Virus record (IMG/VR): IMGVR_UViG_3300046517_000742
Coordinates: 1-34,969 of that record
Direction: 5' to 3' (one strand)
Length of the DNA stretch: 34,969 nucleotides
From: a virus
Shown: in pieces, positions 7,097 through 15,687 of the stretch
Layout: each line of letters opens with the position of its first letter
Numbering within the stretch: position 1 is the first letter of the stretch
Made by a program: the position numbers and the translations under genes
Notes under the pieces: model-generated
Database searches by the model: none
Told to the model about the DNA's origin: nothing
The model's input: the letters and a program-made list of their open reading frames with translations, nothing else

Positions 7097-8916
7097 GCAA
7101 CAAGCCAATCATAGAAATTGACGTTTCCGATGCGCAATTTCGCTCCTTCTACGAACTGTTCAAGCAGTACTCGGCTCAAGTCGAGGAAATGCCGGATGAC
7201 TGGAAAAAGGTTGCTGGCGCCACAAAGGAGGCCAGCGGATCAATGACAGACTTCGCAAAGCTTTCGGACTCGTCGAGGACGGCGCTGATGGTTGCCGCTA
7301 TCCAGGCTGATGCGATTGGCAAGGCGGTAAGCGATGCGGTTGAAGCGCAGAAAAGCTTCGCCAAAGAGACCGAGCGAAGCAGCAATCACATGAAGGAACT
7401 GAAAAAGGGCGTCAAAGAGTTTGCTCACGAAGTCTTCGGCGTTGGCAAATTCCTGATGAAGCTTGGCGCGCTCGGGCTTGGCACTGCCGGCATCGGCGCA
7501 ATCCTTTCAGGCTTGGGTCTGCGTGATCTTGCGCGTTCGGCCATCTCGACTCAGGGCGAAGCCCGCGGCATTGGCGTGACGCCCGGGCAACTGTCGGCAT
7601 TCCAGACGGACTTTGGTCGATATGTCGATCCGTCCATCCTGAATCGTGCCGCGGACGCGCAGTCGGATATGCGCAAGATTCCGTACGCGATGCTGGCGAC
7701 CGGGCAAAGCTTGTCGACGATCCAGAACGAAAGTCCGGACGAACTGTCTCTGCGCATGATGCAGCGCGCGCATGACTGGTGGAGCAATACACCGGTTGCC
7801 ATGCGCAACGCCCAGACGTTGCAAGGGACCGGCCTGAACCAGTTCATGTCGTACGAGGAAGTCCGCAAGCTTGGCGCAATGTCGCCGCAGGAGTTCTCGG
7901 AGGCGCAGGCGAACTACCGGAAGGATGCCCAATCCTTCAACGTTTCGGACAAGAGTACGGATGCGTGGTATGGCTTCGAACGCGAGATTGAGGCGGCCGG
8001 CAAGTTGCTCAAAACGGACCTAACCGACCGCCTCTCTCTATTGGCGCCCGACCTCCAGCACTTCGTGGACGTCTTCGGTACGGACGCCAAGAAGCTGGTT
8101 GACGATATTTTTACGCCGTCCAATCTTCAGTCGATCGAGAATGGAATCGACAAACTGACCGATTACCTAGGGTCGCAGCAATTTCAACAGGATCTGAAGG
8201 ACTTCGCCGGTCTGATCGGTCTTGTGGCCGAAAAGATGAGGGCGGCAGCGAAGTTGCTGGGGATTGATGCTGGCCCGGCTTTAAGCTCAGGCACCTCGCT
8301 CGATGCCAATGAAGTACAGCGCGAAACGCATGGCATGGTGCGGGATTTCACCGCAGCGTCCAATAGCAACGCGGCGAAGTATCAGGACCTATCTCCGACC
8401 TTCGCCGACAAGTTGGCCGGCACCGTCCAGAAGATGGGTGGCGAGCCCAGTTATTTCAGTGCATTCGAAAAGTCTCAGGGTCTACCGGCAGGCTCGCTGT
8501 ACGCTCAGGAAATGGTGGAATCGCGAGGGAAGATCGGCGCGGTTTCGTCGAAAGGCGCGATGGGTCCGTTCCAGTTCATGCCCGACACAGCCAAGCAATA
8601 CGGCCTTGACGATCCCTACAATCTCCACGACTCAGCCGCCGCAGCCGCCCGCGTGATGGGCGATCTGATGCGTAAGTACAAGGGCGACATCCGCAAGGCT
8701 CTGGCTGGCTACAACTGGGGCGCCGGAAACGTCGACCGCGATATTGCGCAGAACGGCGGCCAGTGGGAGTCGCATCTCCCGGCCGAAACCCGCAACTACC
8801 TGAACAAGATCACCGCCGCGATTGCGAAGTCCAAGGTGAATCTGAAGGTCGATGTGACCAACAACACCGCCGCGCGAGTGGCGGTTTCCACTAACGCCGC
8901 GGCGACCGGATCATGA
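7093..8916 (+). CDS. Tape measure protein with C-terminal lytic transglycosylase domain
   Basis: A 607-residue tape measure protein. A hydrophobic Gly/Ala/Leu segment lies near residues 110-150 (FLMKLGALGLGTAGIGAIL), with helical regions around it. Residues about 455-580 form a soluble lytic transglycosylase domain: catalytic E476 in MVESRGK, then GAMGPFQFMP, AGYNWGAGN and ETRNYL. The tape measure sets tail length, and the SLT domain is expected to open the peptidoglycan locally during DNA entry. At the usual 1.5 angstrom per residue, the tail would be short to medium, roughly 90 nm. It is coupled to the frameshift chaperone upstream (ATGA) and to the next baseplate gene downstream (ATGA). 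Confidence 0.9.
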   Translation: MSNKPIIEIDVSDAQFRSFYELFKQYSAQVEEMPDDWKKVAGATKEASGSMTDFAKLSDSSRTALMVAAIQADAIGKAVSDAVEAQKSFAKETERSSNHMKELKKGVKEFAHEVFGVGKFLMKLGALGLGTAGIGAILSGLGLRDLARSAISTQGEARGIGVTPGQLSAFQTDFGRYVDPSILNRAADAQSDMRKIPYAMLATGQSLSTIQNESPDELSLRMMQRAHDWWSNTPVAMRNAQTLQGTGLNQFMSYEEVRKLGAMSPQEFSEAQANYRKDAQSFNVSDKSTDAWYGFEREIEAAGKLLKTDLTDRLSLLAPDLQHFVDVFGTDAKKLVDDIFTPSNLQSIENGIDKLTDYLGSQQFQQDLKDFAGLIGLVAEKMRAAAKLLGIDAGPALSSGTSLDANEVQRETHGMVRDFTAASNSNAAKYQDLSPTFADKLAGTVQKMGGEPSYFSAFEKSQGLPAGSLYAQEMVESRGKIGAVSSKGAMGPFQFMPDTAKQYGLDDPYNLHDSAAAAARVMGDLMRKYKGDIRKALAGYNWGAGNVDRDIAQNGGQWESHLPAETRNYLNKITAAIAKSKVNLKVDVTNNTAARVAVSTNAAATGS

Positions 8917-9605
8917 CCACCAGTATCGCCAACACACTCGGGAACGCCGCGCGTGCTGCGTATGACGCCGCGTTCCAGACAAGCCCAATCATCCTGAGTG
9001 GCGGTCTATTTTCCTCCGCCCTGGGCGGGGTGATGACTTTGTCTGGACTGGTGTCGACTGTTGTCAACGATGTAACCGGGTCGGATGTGTTGCCAACGGT
9101 GCGGTATGTTCCGCTCCCGGGCGCCACGGTGATCAACAACACGGTGGCGACCTATCCGTTTGCAAATCAGGCCGTTGCCGGCAATGCGGTAATCCGCAAT
9201 CCGAAGAACGTTTCCCTTCTCATGATTGCCCCCGTCAACAGCGTTGGGGGCTATCTGCTGAAGATGGCGACATTCATGGCGCTGCAAAGCACATTCGAAG
9301 CGCATACGGCGGCCGGCGGCACGTTCCATGTTTTGACGCCGTCCTACCCGTATTTCGATTGCCTAATGACGACCATGACGGATGTCACGAGCGGCGAAGG
9401 GCATCAGCAGCAGATCCAGTGGCAGATTGATTTCGTTCAGCCGCTGGTCACCCAGCAACAGGCGCAGACGGCCTGGAACGGCATGATGTCGAAGATTTCA
9501 GGCGGCCAGCAGATCACGAGCTCGTCGTGGAATGCCGCGGCGGCGACTGCGGGCACGCCGGTTCAGGGCATGTCTGCGCTTATGGGCATCTTTCCGTCCT
9601 CATGA
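8913..9605 (+). CDS. Baseplate / tail hub-associated protein
   Basis: A 230-residue protein, coupled by ATGA to the tape measure gene and to the plug gene. It has a Gly/Ala-rich N-terminus and a beta-rich core (NVSLLMIAPVNSVGGYLLKMATFMALQSTF, TFHVLTPSYPYFDCLMTTMTDVTSG, QIQWQIDFVQPLVT). This layout is typical of the protein encoded between tape measure and plug in simple contractile baseplates, where it contributes to the central hub. No enzyme motif is seen. Family name not assigned. Confidence 0.65.
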   Translation: MTTSIANTLGNAARAAYDAAFQTSPIILSGGLFSSALGGVMTLSGLVSTVVNDVTGSDVLPTVRYVPLPGATVINNTVATYPFANQAVAGNAVIRNPKNVSLLMIAPVNSVGGYLLKMATFMALQSTFEAHTAAGGTFHVLTPSYPYFDCLMTTMTDVTSGEGHQQQIQWQIDFVQPLVTQQQAQTAWNGMMSKISGGQQITSSSWNAAAATAGTPVQGMSALMGIFPSS

Positions 9606-9877
9606 CCACGATCCCGTTTGTTCCATCGCCCACGCAGTCACCGCCGTTTCAGGTGACGGTGACGCTCGACAACGTGGCGTACAACCTCACGGCAATGTGG
9701 AATTTCGCAGCGCAGCGGTGGTATGCGTCGCTGGTCGATGCATCCGGCAACGTCGCGTGGTATGGCGCAATGGTTGGCTCCCCTCTGGGATATGACATTC
9801 CGCTCGCGCCGGGCATTTTCACGACATCCGTCATTTTGTATCGCGAAGACTCCGGCAATTTTGAGATCACACCTTGA
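9602..9877 (+). CDS. Baseplate plug-like protein
   Basis: A 91-residue beta protein starting at ATG 9602 (ATGA overlap with the previous stop). The pattern VTLDNVAYNLTAMWNFAAQRWYASLVDASGN, a strand pair ending in an aromatic RWY, followed by PLAPGIF and VILYREDSGNFE, matches the phage baseplate plug family (DUF6983-like), which closes the tube end in simple contractile baseplates. Gene order (tape measure, hub-associated, plug, hub, spike) supports this. Confidence 0.75.
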   Translation: MTTIPFVPSPTQSPPFQVTVTLDNVAYNLTAMWNFAAQRWYASLVDASGNVAWYGAMVGSPLGYDIPLAPGIFTTSVILYREDSGNFEITP

Positions 9878-10884
9878 GATTCTACGAAATCACGCTGTTT
9901 CCGCCAGGAAGCACGACGGCAGCGCGGACGTGGACATCATTTCCGGGCGGACAGTTCGACCCGGGCGCACTGAACGTCGAGTTTGACCTGACGGTTGCGC
10001 CCTACGGAACGCCGATCGGCGGCCAGTCAATCACGATTGAAGGGATTTCGATTGCCGACCTGATGCAGCCGCAGCAGTTCGCGCCGCGGATCGTCAATGG
10101 CGCCCTGCAGCCGGGAATGACCTTCGTACTGAAGGGCGGCATGGGCAGAGGCCTTCCCCTTGCCAACCCGGCCCAGCAGGGAACGTTGCTCAAGGGGCAG
10201 ATATGGCAGGCCTTTGGAAACTGGGAAGGCACGGAGATGACGCTTGATTTCGTCATCAACCCGGGCGGATATGATTCTGGAAACCCCGGCAATTTCGTGC
10301 TGAACTGGCAGGCCAGGCAACCTCTTGCGACGGCACTGCGAAACTGTCTTTCGGTGGCTTATCCCGCCGCGCCGCTGACGGTGAATATCAGCAACCAGCT
10401 CGTGCAGTCAGAGACGGAAGTGCATCATTGCGGCACCCTGGAAGAGATGGCGCAGTACATTCAGGGCATCACGAACGGCCAGTTTCTCGGCTCGAGCTAC
10501 CCGGGCGTGCAGATCGCCATGCAGGGCGGTGCGCTTTCGGTATTCGACAGCACATGGCAGCCGCCCACGGTTCAACTGAATTTTTCGGATCTCGTTGGGC
10601 AACCTACCTGGATCAACGTCAATACGCTTCAGGTGAAACTGGTGATGCGCGGTGATCTTCAGATCGGGACTGCGGTCAAGATGCCGGTTGGGCTGTCCGG
10701 ACAGGTGGGCCAGGTACTCACCTCCGGCAACTCCCTGCCGTCCAGCGCGAACTATCAGACGACATTCTCCGGCTCGTTCCAGATTAACGAGGTGCGCCAC
10801 ATCGGCAATTTCCGCTCGTCCGATGGCGGCTCCTGGGTGACAGTCATCAACTGCGTGCCTCTTACGCCCCCTTCGAATGGCTGA
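9874..10884 (+). CDS. Baseplate hub protein (gp27/gpD-like role), TTG start
   Basis: A 336-residue protein with no ATG near its beginning. The likely start is TTG 9874, overlapping the plug stop (TTGA) and giving translational coupling. It is beta-rich, with segments such as LNVEFDLTVAPYGTPIGGQSITIEGI and AQYIQGITNGQF, the latter recalling the field of hub proteins on which the spike sits. Position between plug and Gp138-like spike supports a hub trimer role. The initiation codon is inferred; no internal ATG is closer to the N-terminus with good support. Confidence 0.75.
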   Translation: MRFYEITLFPPGSTTAARTWTSFPGGQFDPGALNVEFDLTVAPYGTPIGGQSITIEGISIADLMQPQQFAPRIVNGALQPGMTFVLKGGMGRGLPLANPAQQGTLLKGQIWQAFGNWEGTEMTLDFVINPGGYDSGNPGNFVLNWQARQPLATALRNCLSVAYPAAPLTVNISNQLVQSETEVHHCGTLEEMAQYIQGITNGQFLGSSYPGVQIAMQGGALSVFDSTWQPPTVQLNFSDLVGQPTWINVNTLQVKLVMRGDLQIGTAVKMPVGLSGQVGQVLTSGNSLPSSANYQTTFSGSFQINEVRHIGNFRSSDGGSWVTVINCVPLTPPSNG

Positions 10885-11560
10885 TAACTTCTCCAAGCTC
10901 TGGCTCCAGAAAAGCCAGAACCAGCTTGCTATCAACCGGGCCGCGCAGGAAATCCAGAAACAGGGCCGCGCCCTTCCCTGCCGCGTAACAGCGGTGTCCG
11001 GGTCGGTCGTGACGGTCGAATTCGAGATGGATACGTCGCCGTGGACATTGCCGCCGGTCACGATCCCGAAGGCCGAAAGCAACTGGGTAAGGATGCCGAC
11101 GCAGGTTGGCGATCTTGGCTACACCGCGCCGGCCGATGTCTACCTGGGTGGAATCTCAGGGCTGGGCAAAGGAATTGCCCGATTCATCCGCCGCGGCAAC
11201 CTGTCGAACCTTGTTTTTACGCCGGTCAGCAATGCAAATTCTCCTCCGATCGATCCGAACGCGGCGCAAGTGCAGGGTCCGAACGGCGCAATCATCAGGA
11301 CGACGACCGGCACCACGTCATCGGTCGTAACGGACCAGAACGGCACGACGATCACGTTTGGCACGACAACATTCGTCCTGAACGCTACCGGCATTACGCT
11401 GACAGTTGGCGGCCAGACCTTTACATGGGGCGGATCCCATGCTGTCTCGACGCTTCCGATTCAGGCCCCGGACGTCATCCTGCCGAATGGCGCCGTGAAT
11501 CCGCACACTCACCCGGGCGTGCAGACAGGATCCGGAAACACTGGAACGATGACGGGTTAG
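10877..11560 (+). CDS. Baseplate membrane-puncturing spike, Gp138-like
   Basis: A 227-residue protein with an N-terminal OB-like domain (LPCRVTAVSGSVVTVEFEM, then ESNWVRMPTQVGDLGYTAPADVYLGG), typical of Gp138-type spike proteins. It is followed by a Thr/Gly-rich triple beta-helix region and a C-terminal tip with NPHTHPGVQTG. H210 and H212 form the HxH pattern that binds iron at the apex of P2-type spikes. It starts within the hub gene (8-nt overlap). Its stop overlaps the stop of a gene on the opposite strand, marking the join with a minus-strand cassette. Confidence 0.85.
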   Translation: MADNFSKLWLQKSQNQLAINRAAQEIQKQGRALPCRVTAVSGSVVTVEFEMDTSPWTLPPVTIPKAESNWVRMPTQVGDLGYTAPADVYLGGISGLGKGIARFIRRGNLSNLVFTPVSNANSPPIDPNAAQVQGPNGAIIRTTTGTTSSVVTDQNGTTITFGTTTFVLNATGITLTVGGQTFTWGGSHAVSTLPIQAPDVILPNGAVNPHTHPGVQTGSGNTGTMTG

Positions 11561-11958
11561 TTGAGCGGCTGAAAGGGCTTGTATTGCGGATCGGTTGTTT
11601 TCATGCATAGACCGAACATCTGGTCATGAAGTGCTGCGCCGCCAGCCACATCGAATCTCTCGTCGAAGAACACATCATTGATGATGTGCTTCAGTTCGCG
11701 CACTGGTACTCCACTTCTTGTCCAGAAAAGAAGGTATTGGTAAGACTGCTGCGGAGATAAGCCCGCGTCCCGATATTGCGCCGATGTTTTGTAAATTGTG
11801 GCCGTGTTCGCGCAATTTGTAAGCCTGCGCTGATAGTCAGCTTGAGTGGATTCCTGCTGTTGAGAATCCGTACTTGGCATTGAGAAGACTGGCTTCCCAA
11901 GCTGGGCTTGCGATAGAGCGGGGAAAAGAGTCAGACATAGGATGGCTTTACGAATCAT
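11557..11958 (-). CDS. Secreted periplasmic protein of unknown function (reverse-strand cassette)
   Basis: A 133-residue protein starting at ATG 11958 behind an excellent GGAGAAACC. The first 18 residues (MIRKAILCLTLFPALSQA) form a signal peptide with a probable SPase I site after SQA, so the mature protein should be periplasmic. There are two Cys in the mature part (NCANTA and FGLCMK), which may form a disulfide. It is the second gene of a two-gene minus-strand cassette in the plus-strand baseplate operon, coupled to the first by ATGA. A periplasmic lysogenic-conversion or superinfection-exclusion role is plausible but not shown. Confidence 0.75.
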   Translation of the reverse strand: MIRKAILCLTLFPALSQAQLGKPVFSMPSTDSQQQESTQADYQRRLTNCANTATIYKTSAQYRDAGLSPQQSYQYLLFWTRSGVPVRELKHIINDVFFDERFDVAGGAALHDQMFGLCMKTTDPQYKPFQPLN

Positions 11959-12608
11959 GGTTTCTCCTTTTTGTTTTTTACGAAATCGTCTGGATTGAAC
12001 CTCGGGCAAAGATCGCAGAATTTCTCGACGCCTTCAGCCTGTATCTGATCCCGTATCGATGATGGGTGATGCTCCTGCGCCTGAAACCACTGCAGCATGT
12101 GCTTGCAAGGGAACGTGTAAATCCCCTCGTCCGACTGCGCGGTGATGTGACGAAACATCGGGTGGATGTGGTCGAGTTTGAGTAGCGAGACGATCGGGTA
12201 ATACGGGCTGTCTATGGTCCGATGGCAGTGCGCCCGATAGTCGTCCGACAGGCAGGATTCGATGAAGCATTCAAGCACCGACTCCAGATAGTAGGCGTTC
12301 TCCAGTGAGCCGATGATCATCCGACCGTTTGCGTAGAAGTGAGTGCCTGTCCAGCCGCGGATGTAATGCACCAGGTCAATCGCTCGCGTGGCCCCCTGCT
12401 GGCTCGGTAGGAATCCCGCAACAAACACCCTCATCGACTCAAGGTCGCGCTCGAAGAAAAGATCGGCGCCGTTCGCCGACTGGATCGCAAGCGGAAAGGC
12501 CTCCGATCGGCTGCGAAGAAAAGCAGTAACCAGCAGGTACTTTCTCGAAAGCTCATCAAGTCCGCCTGGCGCGAAAAGATTCGCCGGCAGGTCATCTGGA
12601 TTTTTCAT
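11955..12608 (-). CDS. Protein of unknown function, first gene of reverse-strand cassette
   Basis: A 217-residue protein starting at ATG 12608, with a GAGAG upstream. The upstream in-frame extension is not chosen because it would overlap the divergent baseplate gene. It is soluble, rich in His and aromatic residues (YIRGWTGTHFYANGR, LDHIHPMFRHITAQS), with a C-terminal CDLCPRF pair and FPCKHMLQWF. Together these could bind a metal, but no known domain is evident. Its start is only about 12 nt from the start of the divergent baseplate gene at 12621, so the two initiation regions overlap. The cassette reads against late transcription. Confidence 0.6.
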   Translation of the reverse strand: MKNPDDLPANLFAPGGLDELSRKYLLVTAFLRSRSEAFPLAIQSANGADLFFERDLESMRVFVAGFLPSQQGATRAIDLVHYIRGWTGTHFYANGRMIIGSLENAYYLESVLECFIESCLSDDYRAHCHRTIDSPYYPIVSLLKLDHIHPMFRHITAQSDEGIYTFPCKHMLQWFQAQEHHPSSIRDQIQAEGVEKFCDLCPRFNPDDFVKNKKEKP

Positions 12609-12620
12609 CAAGGCTCTCAA

Positions 12621-12968
12621 ATGCGCGCGTGGGGAAGGACGTACAACGAAGACGGCACATATCAATGGGTCCAGGTGTCGACGGATTCGAACGGGCTGAA
12701 CGATGCCTTCTACGTTACCGCACTGGCCCAGTGTCTCAAGCTGAATCTCGGCGAAAGTCCGATATATGCGAACTCAGGCATTCCGCAAATTCAGACCATC
12801 GCAACCCAAACGTTTCCCGATTTCTACGTGGCCCGGATCCAGCAGAAGTATGCACAGTATTTCGCTTCACTGACCATTGCTCGTGTTCCGGGATCGCTCC
12901 CGCCTCAGTATAACGTGCGCGCCGTGACGCATTCCGGCGCGATCATCAGCCAGAACATCCCCACATGA
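12621..12968 (+). CDS. Baseplate wedge protein, gp25-like role
   Basis: A 115-residue protein with the conserved layout NGLNDAFYVTALAQCLKLNLGESPIYANSGIP, then QTFPDFYVARIQQKYAQYFASL. These are typical of the small gp25-like baseplate protein, which initiates sheath polymerisation. It is followed, with an ATGA overlap, by the J-like protein, the usual order. The start is taken as ATG 12621. The minus-strand cassette upstream separates it from the spike gene with which such genes normally form one operon. Confidence 0.75.
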   Translation: MRAWGRTYNEDGTYQWVQVSTDSNGLNDAFYVTALAQCLKLNLGESPIYANSGIPQIQTIATQTFPDFYVARIQQKYAQYFASLTIARVPGSLPPQYNVRAVTHSGAIISQNIPT

Positions 12969-14173
12969 CCCTTCCCGTCGTAATGACTGCGAGCGGCCCG
13001 GTGCCGAGCTCGCCGGCCGCGCTAAACAGCGACCTGATTGCAACGGTAGAGGCGGAAAACGCGGGCTTTACTGCAAACTTGCCCGGTCTGCTTCTCGAAG
13101 ATCTGACCTCTACCGGAACGGCCGCGCTCGCACAGATGGATCAGGCGCGCGTGGACGCCATCAACAGCGTTACACCGTACGGCGCGAATGCCTTTATCCT
13201 CGCCCAACAGGGCGTGGTGCTTGGCATCCCGCAAGGCAAGCCGACGAATACCAGCGTTAATGCGGTCTTCGCCGATACGCTCGCGCCAGGATACGTCATT
13301 GTGCCCGGCACCGTTGTTAGCGACGGCACATATCAGTACGTTGTGCAGGACGGCGGGATCATCCAAAGCAACGGCTCGACCGCCCCACTTTTCGCTGTGG
13401 CTAACCAAAGCGGCTCGTGGTCGGTTCCGGCTGGATCGGTCAATCAGATCGTCACGTCGCTGCCGAGCCCGTTCAACACGCAGATCACGGTTACGAATCC
13501 GCTGGCGGGGGTGGCTGGCAATCCGAGCGCCGAGTCGCCCCAAAGCTACCGCGCCCGCATCATGCAGGCAAATCAGGTGGCGGGGCAAGGCACGCCGGCC
13601 TACCTCCAAACGCTTCTTGAGGCGATTCCGGGCGTCACGCCGCGGCTCGTCTCGATCCTGCAAACGACGTTTGGCTGGGAAGTGATCTGCGGTGGCGGCG
13701 ATCCGTACGCCGTGGCCTTCGCGATCTATAAGGGCGTAATTGACCTGTCGACGATCGTCGGCTCGATCACGAGTTCGCGCAACGTTGCGGTGACGATCAC
13801 TGACTCGCCGAACCAGTATACGATCACCTCCGTCAACCCGCCCCAGCAGGTCGTGATGATCGACGCGATCTGGAACACGAACCTGCCGAATTTCACGGCC
13901 GGCGCGCAGGTCAACCAGCTCGGCTCGACGGCGATCCAGAACTACATCAACAGCATCATCGTTGGCCAGCCCATCAACATCTTCGCGATGGAGGCGGCGT
14001 TCCAGCAAGCCGTCGCGAGCGTGTTGCCGACGAGCAATCTGACGCGGATCGTCTTCGCGGTCACGATCAACGGCTCGGCGGTTTCGCCGGCGACCGGGAC
14101 GGGCGTTATCGCCTCGGACCCTGAAAGCTACATGTTCGTGTCTCCATCGGGCGTTTCGGTATTGCAGGGGTAA
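12965..14173 (+). CDS. Baseplate J-like protein
   Basis: A 402-residue baseplate wedge protein. Features of the family: NSVTPYGANAFILAQQGVVLGIPQ, the VFADTLAPGYVIVPGTVVSDGTYQY beta segment, NPLAGVAGNPSAESPQSYRARIMQ and the PGVTPRLVSIL segment. J-like proteins form the wedge ring that connects sheath contraction to the fibres. It overlaps the gp25-like gene by ATGA and is followed after two bases by the I-like gene. Confidence 0.85.
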   Translation: MTLPVVMTASGPVPSSPAALNSDLIATVEAENAGFTANLPGLLLEDLTSTGTAALAQMDQARVDAINSVTPYGANAFILAQQGVVLGIPQGKPTNTSVNAVFADTLAPGYVIVPGTVVSDGTYQYVVQDGGIIQSNGSTAPLFAVANQSGSWSVPAGSVNQIVTSLPSPFNTQITVTNPLAGVAGNPSAESPQSYRARIMQANQVAGQGTPAYLQTLLEAIPGVTPRLVSILQTTFGWEVICGGGDPYAVAFAIYKGVIDLSTIVGSITSSRNVAVTITDSPNQYTITSVNPPQQVVMIDAIWNTNLPNFTAGAQVNQLGSTAIQNYINSIIVGQPINIFAMEAAFQQAVASVLPTSNLTRIVFAVTINGSAVSPATGTGVIASDPESYMFVSPSGVSVLQG

Positions 14174-14175
14174 GC

Positions 14176-14949
14176 ATGCAGCTTGAGTCATTCGCAACGC
14201 AGCCTCTGCAGCAGACGGTGCCGGCCTACGTCTATGCACAGTACGCCGACGACCCCGACATCAGCGCGTTTTTCGACGCCTATAACAGCCAGGCTCAGGG
14301 GTATTTGCAATGGTTTCTCCAGACCCCGCTGTCCGTCTACACGTCCCCGAACATCAGTGGGCCTCTGCTGGACTGGATCGGCCAAGGTATCTATGGGATT
14401 CCGCGCCCCACCATCACGTCAGTCACATCGACGTCGACTGCCGGCTATGACACTGCGCCCTATAACACCGCGACTTACGGAGCACGCAAGGTCAAAAATA
14501 CTGGCACGGCCACCGTTGTCGACGATGACATCTATAAGCGCGTCCTGACCTGGCACTTGTACCTTGGCGACGGACGGCAAATGTCGGTTATGTGGATGCG
14601 ACGGCGTATAGCCCGGTTCATCTTCGGAGCGAATGGGGAGGATATCCCGGCCGACGATTTCCAGAAGATCAGCATCACGCAGTCCGCCACGAGCTTTGCG
14701 GCCGCGCTCGGGACTCAGATCTACAACACGCAGGCGTATAACACGCGTGTAGGGAAGCAGAACCTGACGCGTCATGCGATACAAATTGGCGTTCCCAATG
14801 GGGCAGTCGGAGAGAAATTCCAACTCCTGTTAAGTCAAGGCGATCTCGCCTTCCCATTCCAGTTGAAATTTAGCGTCACCTTTTACGGTGGCGGCCCGCC
14901 TTATCGCCTTGGCACCACGTTCATCCTGGATACATCGACGTTGAGCTAG
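14176..14949 (+). CDS. Tail protein I-like / baseplate wedge protein
   Basis: A 257-residue protein behind AGGGGTAA. The N-terminal half (FDAYNSQAQGYLQWFLQTPLSVYTSPNISGPLLDWIGQGIYG) has the pattern of tail proteins that follow J in contractile phages and link the baseplate to the fibres. The middle contains a WHLYLGDGRQMSVMWMRRRIARFI segment. A terminator follows, closing the baseplate block before the fibre genes. Confidence 0.7.
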   Translation: MQLESFATQPLQQTVPAYVYAQYADDPDISAFFDAYNSQAQGYLQWFLQTPLSVYTSPNISGPLLDWIGQGIYGIPRPTITSVTSTSTAGYDTAPYNTATYGARKVKNTGTATVVDDDIYKRVLTWHLYLGDGRQMSVMWMRRRIARFIFGANGEDIPADDFQKISITQSATSFAAALGTQIYNTQAYNTRVGKQNLTRHAIQIGVPNGAVGEKFQLLLSQGDLAFPFQLKFSVTFYGGGPPYRLGTTFILDTSTLS

Positions 14950-14971
14950 CAGGCGTCGCATTCTCTTTTAC

Positions 14972-14994
14972 AAGGTCGCCCGGCGGCCTTTTTT
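14972..14994 (+). terminator. Intrinsic terminator before fibre genes
   Basis: Stem AAGGTCG (972-978 of this kilobase) / CGGCCTT-type complement with one G-T pair, loop CCCGG, followed by TTTT. It lies 12 nt before the fibre ribosome binding region. Confidence 0.75.
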
Positions 14995-15006
14995 ATTGGG
15001 TCAACC

Positions 15007-15678
15007 ATGACGCAATATGTCATTGCAAACAACGTTAATACGCAGCTCGCCTCAGCTGCTACCCCTAGTGCCACGACGCTGACGCTTGCCAGCAGCACGA
15101 ACCTGCCGACGCTCTCGGCGGGCCAGATCATGCCGCTCTCACTCAACGATGCGGCGACCGGGCAAAGCTACGAAATCGTTTATGTGACGGCGATTACTGG
15201 CGTTACGTTGACGGTTACGCGCGCGCAGGAAGGCACGGGCGCACTCACGTGGAACGTGGGCGACTTTGCATTCTGCGGGCCGACTGCGGGCACGGTGGCG
15301 ACGGCGTTGGGCAACCCGAATAATCTTTTCGCGGTCGCCCCCGCCACGCAGAGCAACCAGGCGGTGAACCTTGGGCAGTTCGTCTCGTCCATCGGGCCCA
15401 ATGGGTATCAAAAGCTTCCGAGTGGCCTGATCCTGCAATGGGGTGCGGCTGCCATCCAAGCAAATCCAAGCGGCTTCACGACTGACATTACATTGCCCAT
15501 CGCATTTCCTACCTCAGCCCTTCAGTCGATTGTGCAGTATGGGGGAAATGCCCCCCCGACTGCTGCCAATTCGTTAGCATCGACCCTCCCGAACCTGAAT
15601 AGTGTGCGGATTACTGCGGTTAATGCGAGCGGGACGGTGTTTGCGACAGGGGTGACCTGGTACGCACTCGGAATATAA
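15007..15678 (+). CDS. Short tail fibre protein with gp53-like C-terminus
   Basis: A 223-residue protein. The N-terminal part (residues 1-100) is a beta domain with TLASSTNLPTLSAGQIMPLSL and VTRAQEGTGALTWNVGDFAF, a common baseplate-attachment segment. The C-terminal part begins GYQKLPSGLILQWG and ends in VTWYALGI, the pattern of the putative tail fibre gp53-like C-terminal domain. It is short for a fibre and probably forms a small receptor-binding trimer beside the larger tailspike. Confidence 0.8.
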   Translation: MTQYVIANNVNTQLASAATPSATTLTLASSTNLPTLSAGQIMPLSLNDAATGQSYEIVYVTAITGVTLTVTRAQEGTGALTWNVGDFAFCGPTAGTVATALGNPNNLFAVAPATQSNQAVNLGQFVSSIGPNGYQKLPSGLILQWGAAAIQANPSGFTTDITLPIAFPTSALQSIVQYGGNAPPTAANSLASTLPNLNSVRITAVNASGTVFATGVTWYALGI

Positions 15679-15687
15679 GGGGGAATC

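Noticed and set aside
13022-14239. A 405-codon open frame on the minus strand opposite the J-like gene
   Set aside because: Composition is dominated by Arg and Asp, no recognisable domain or ribosome site; complementary shadow.
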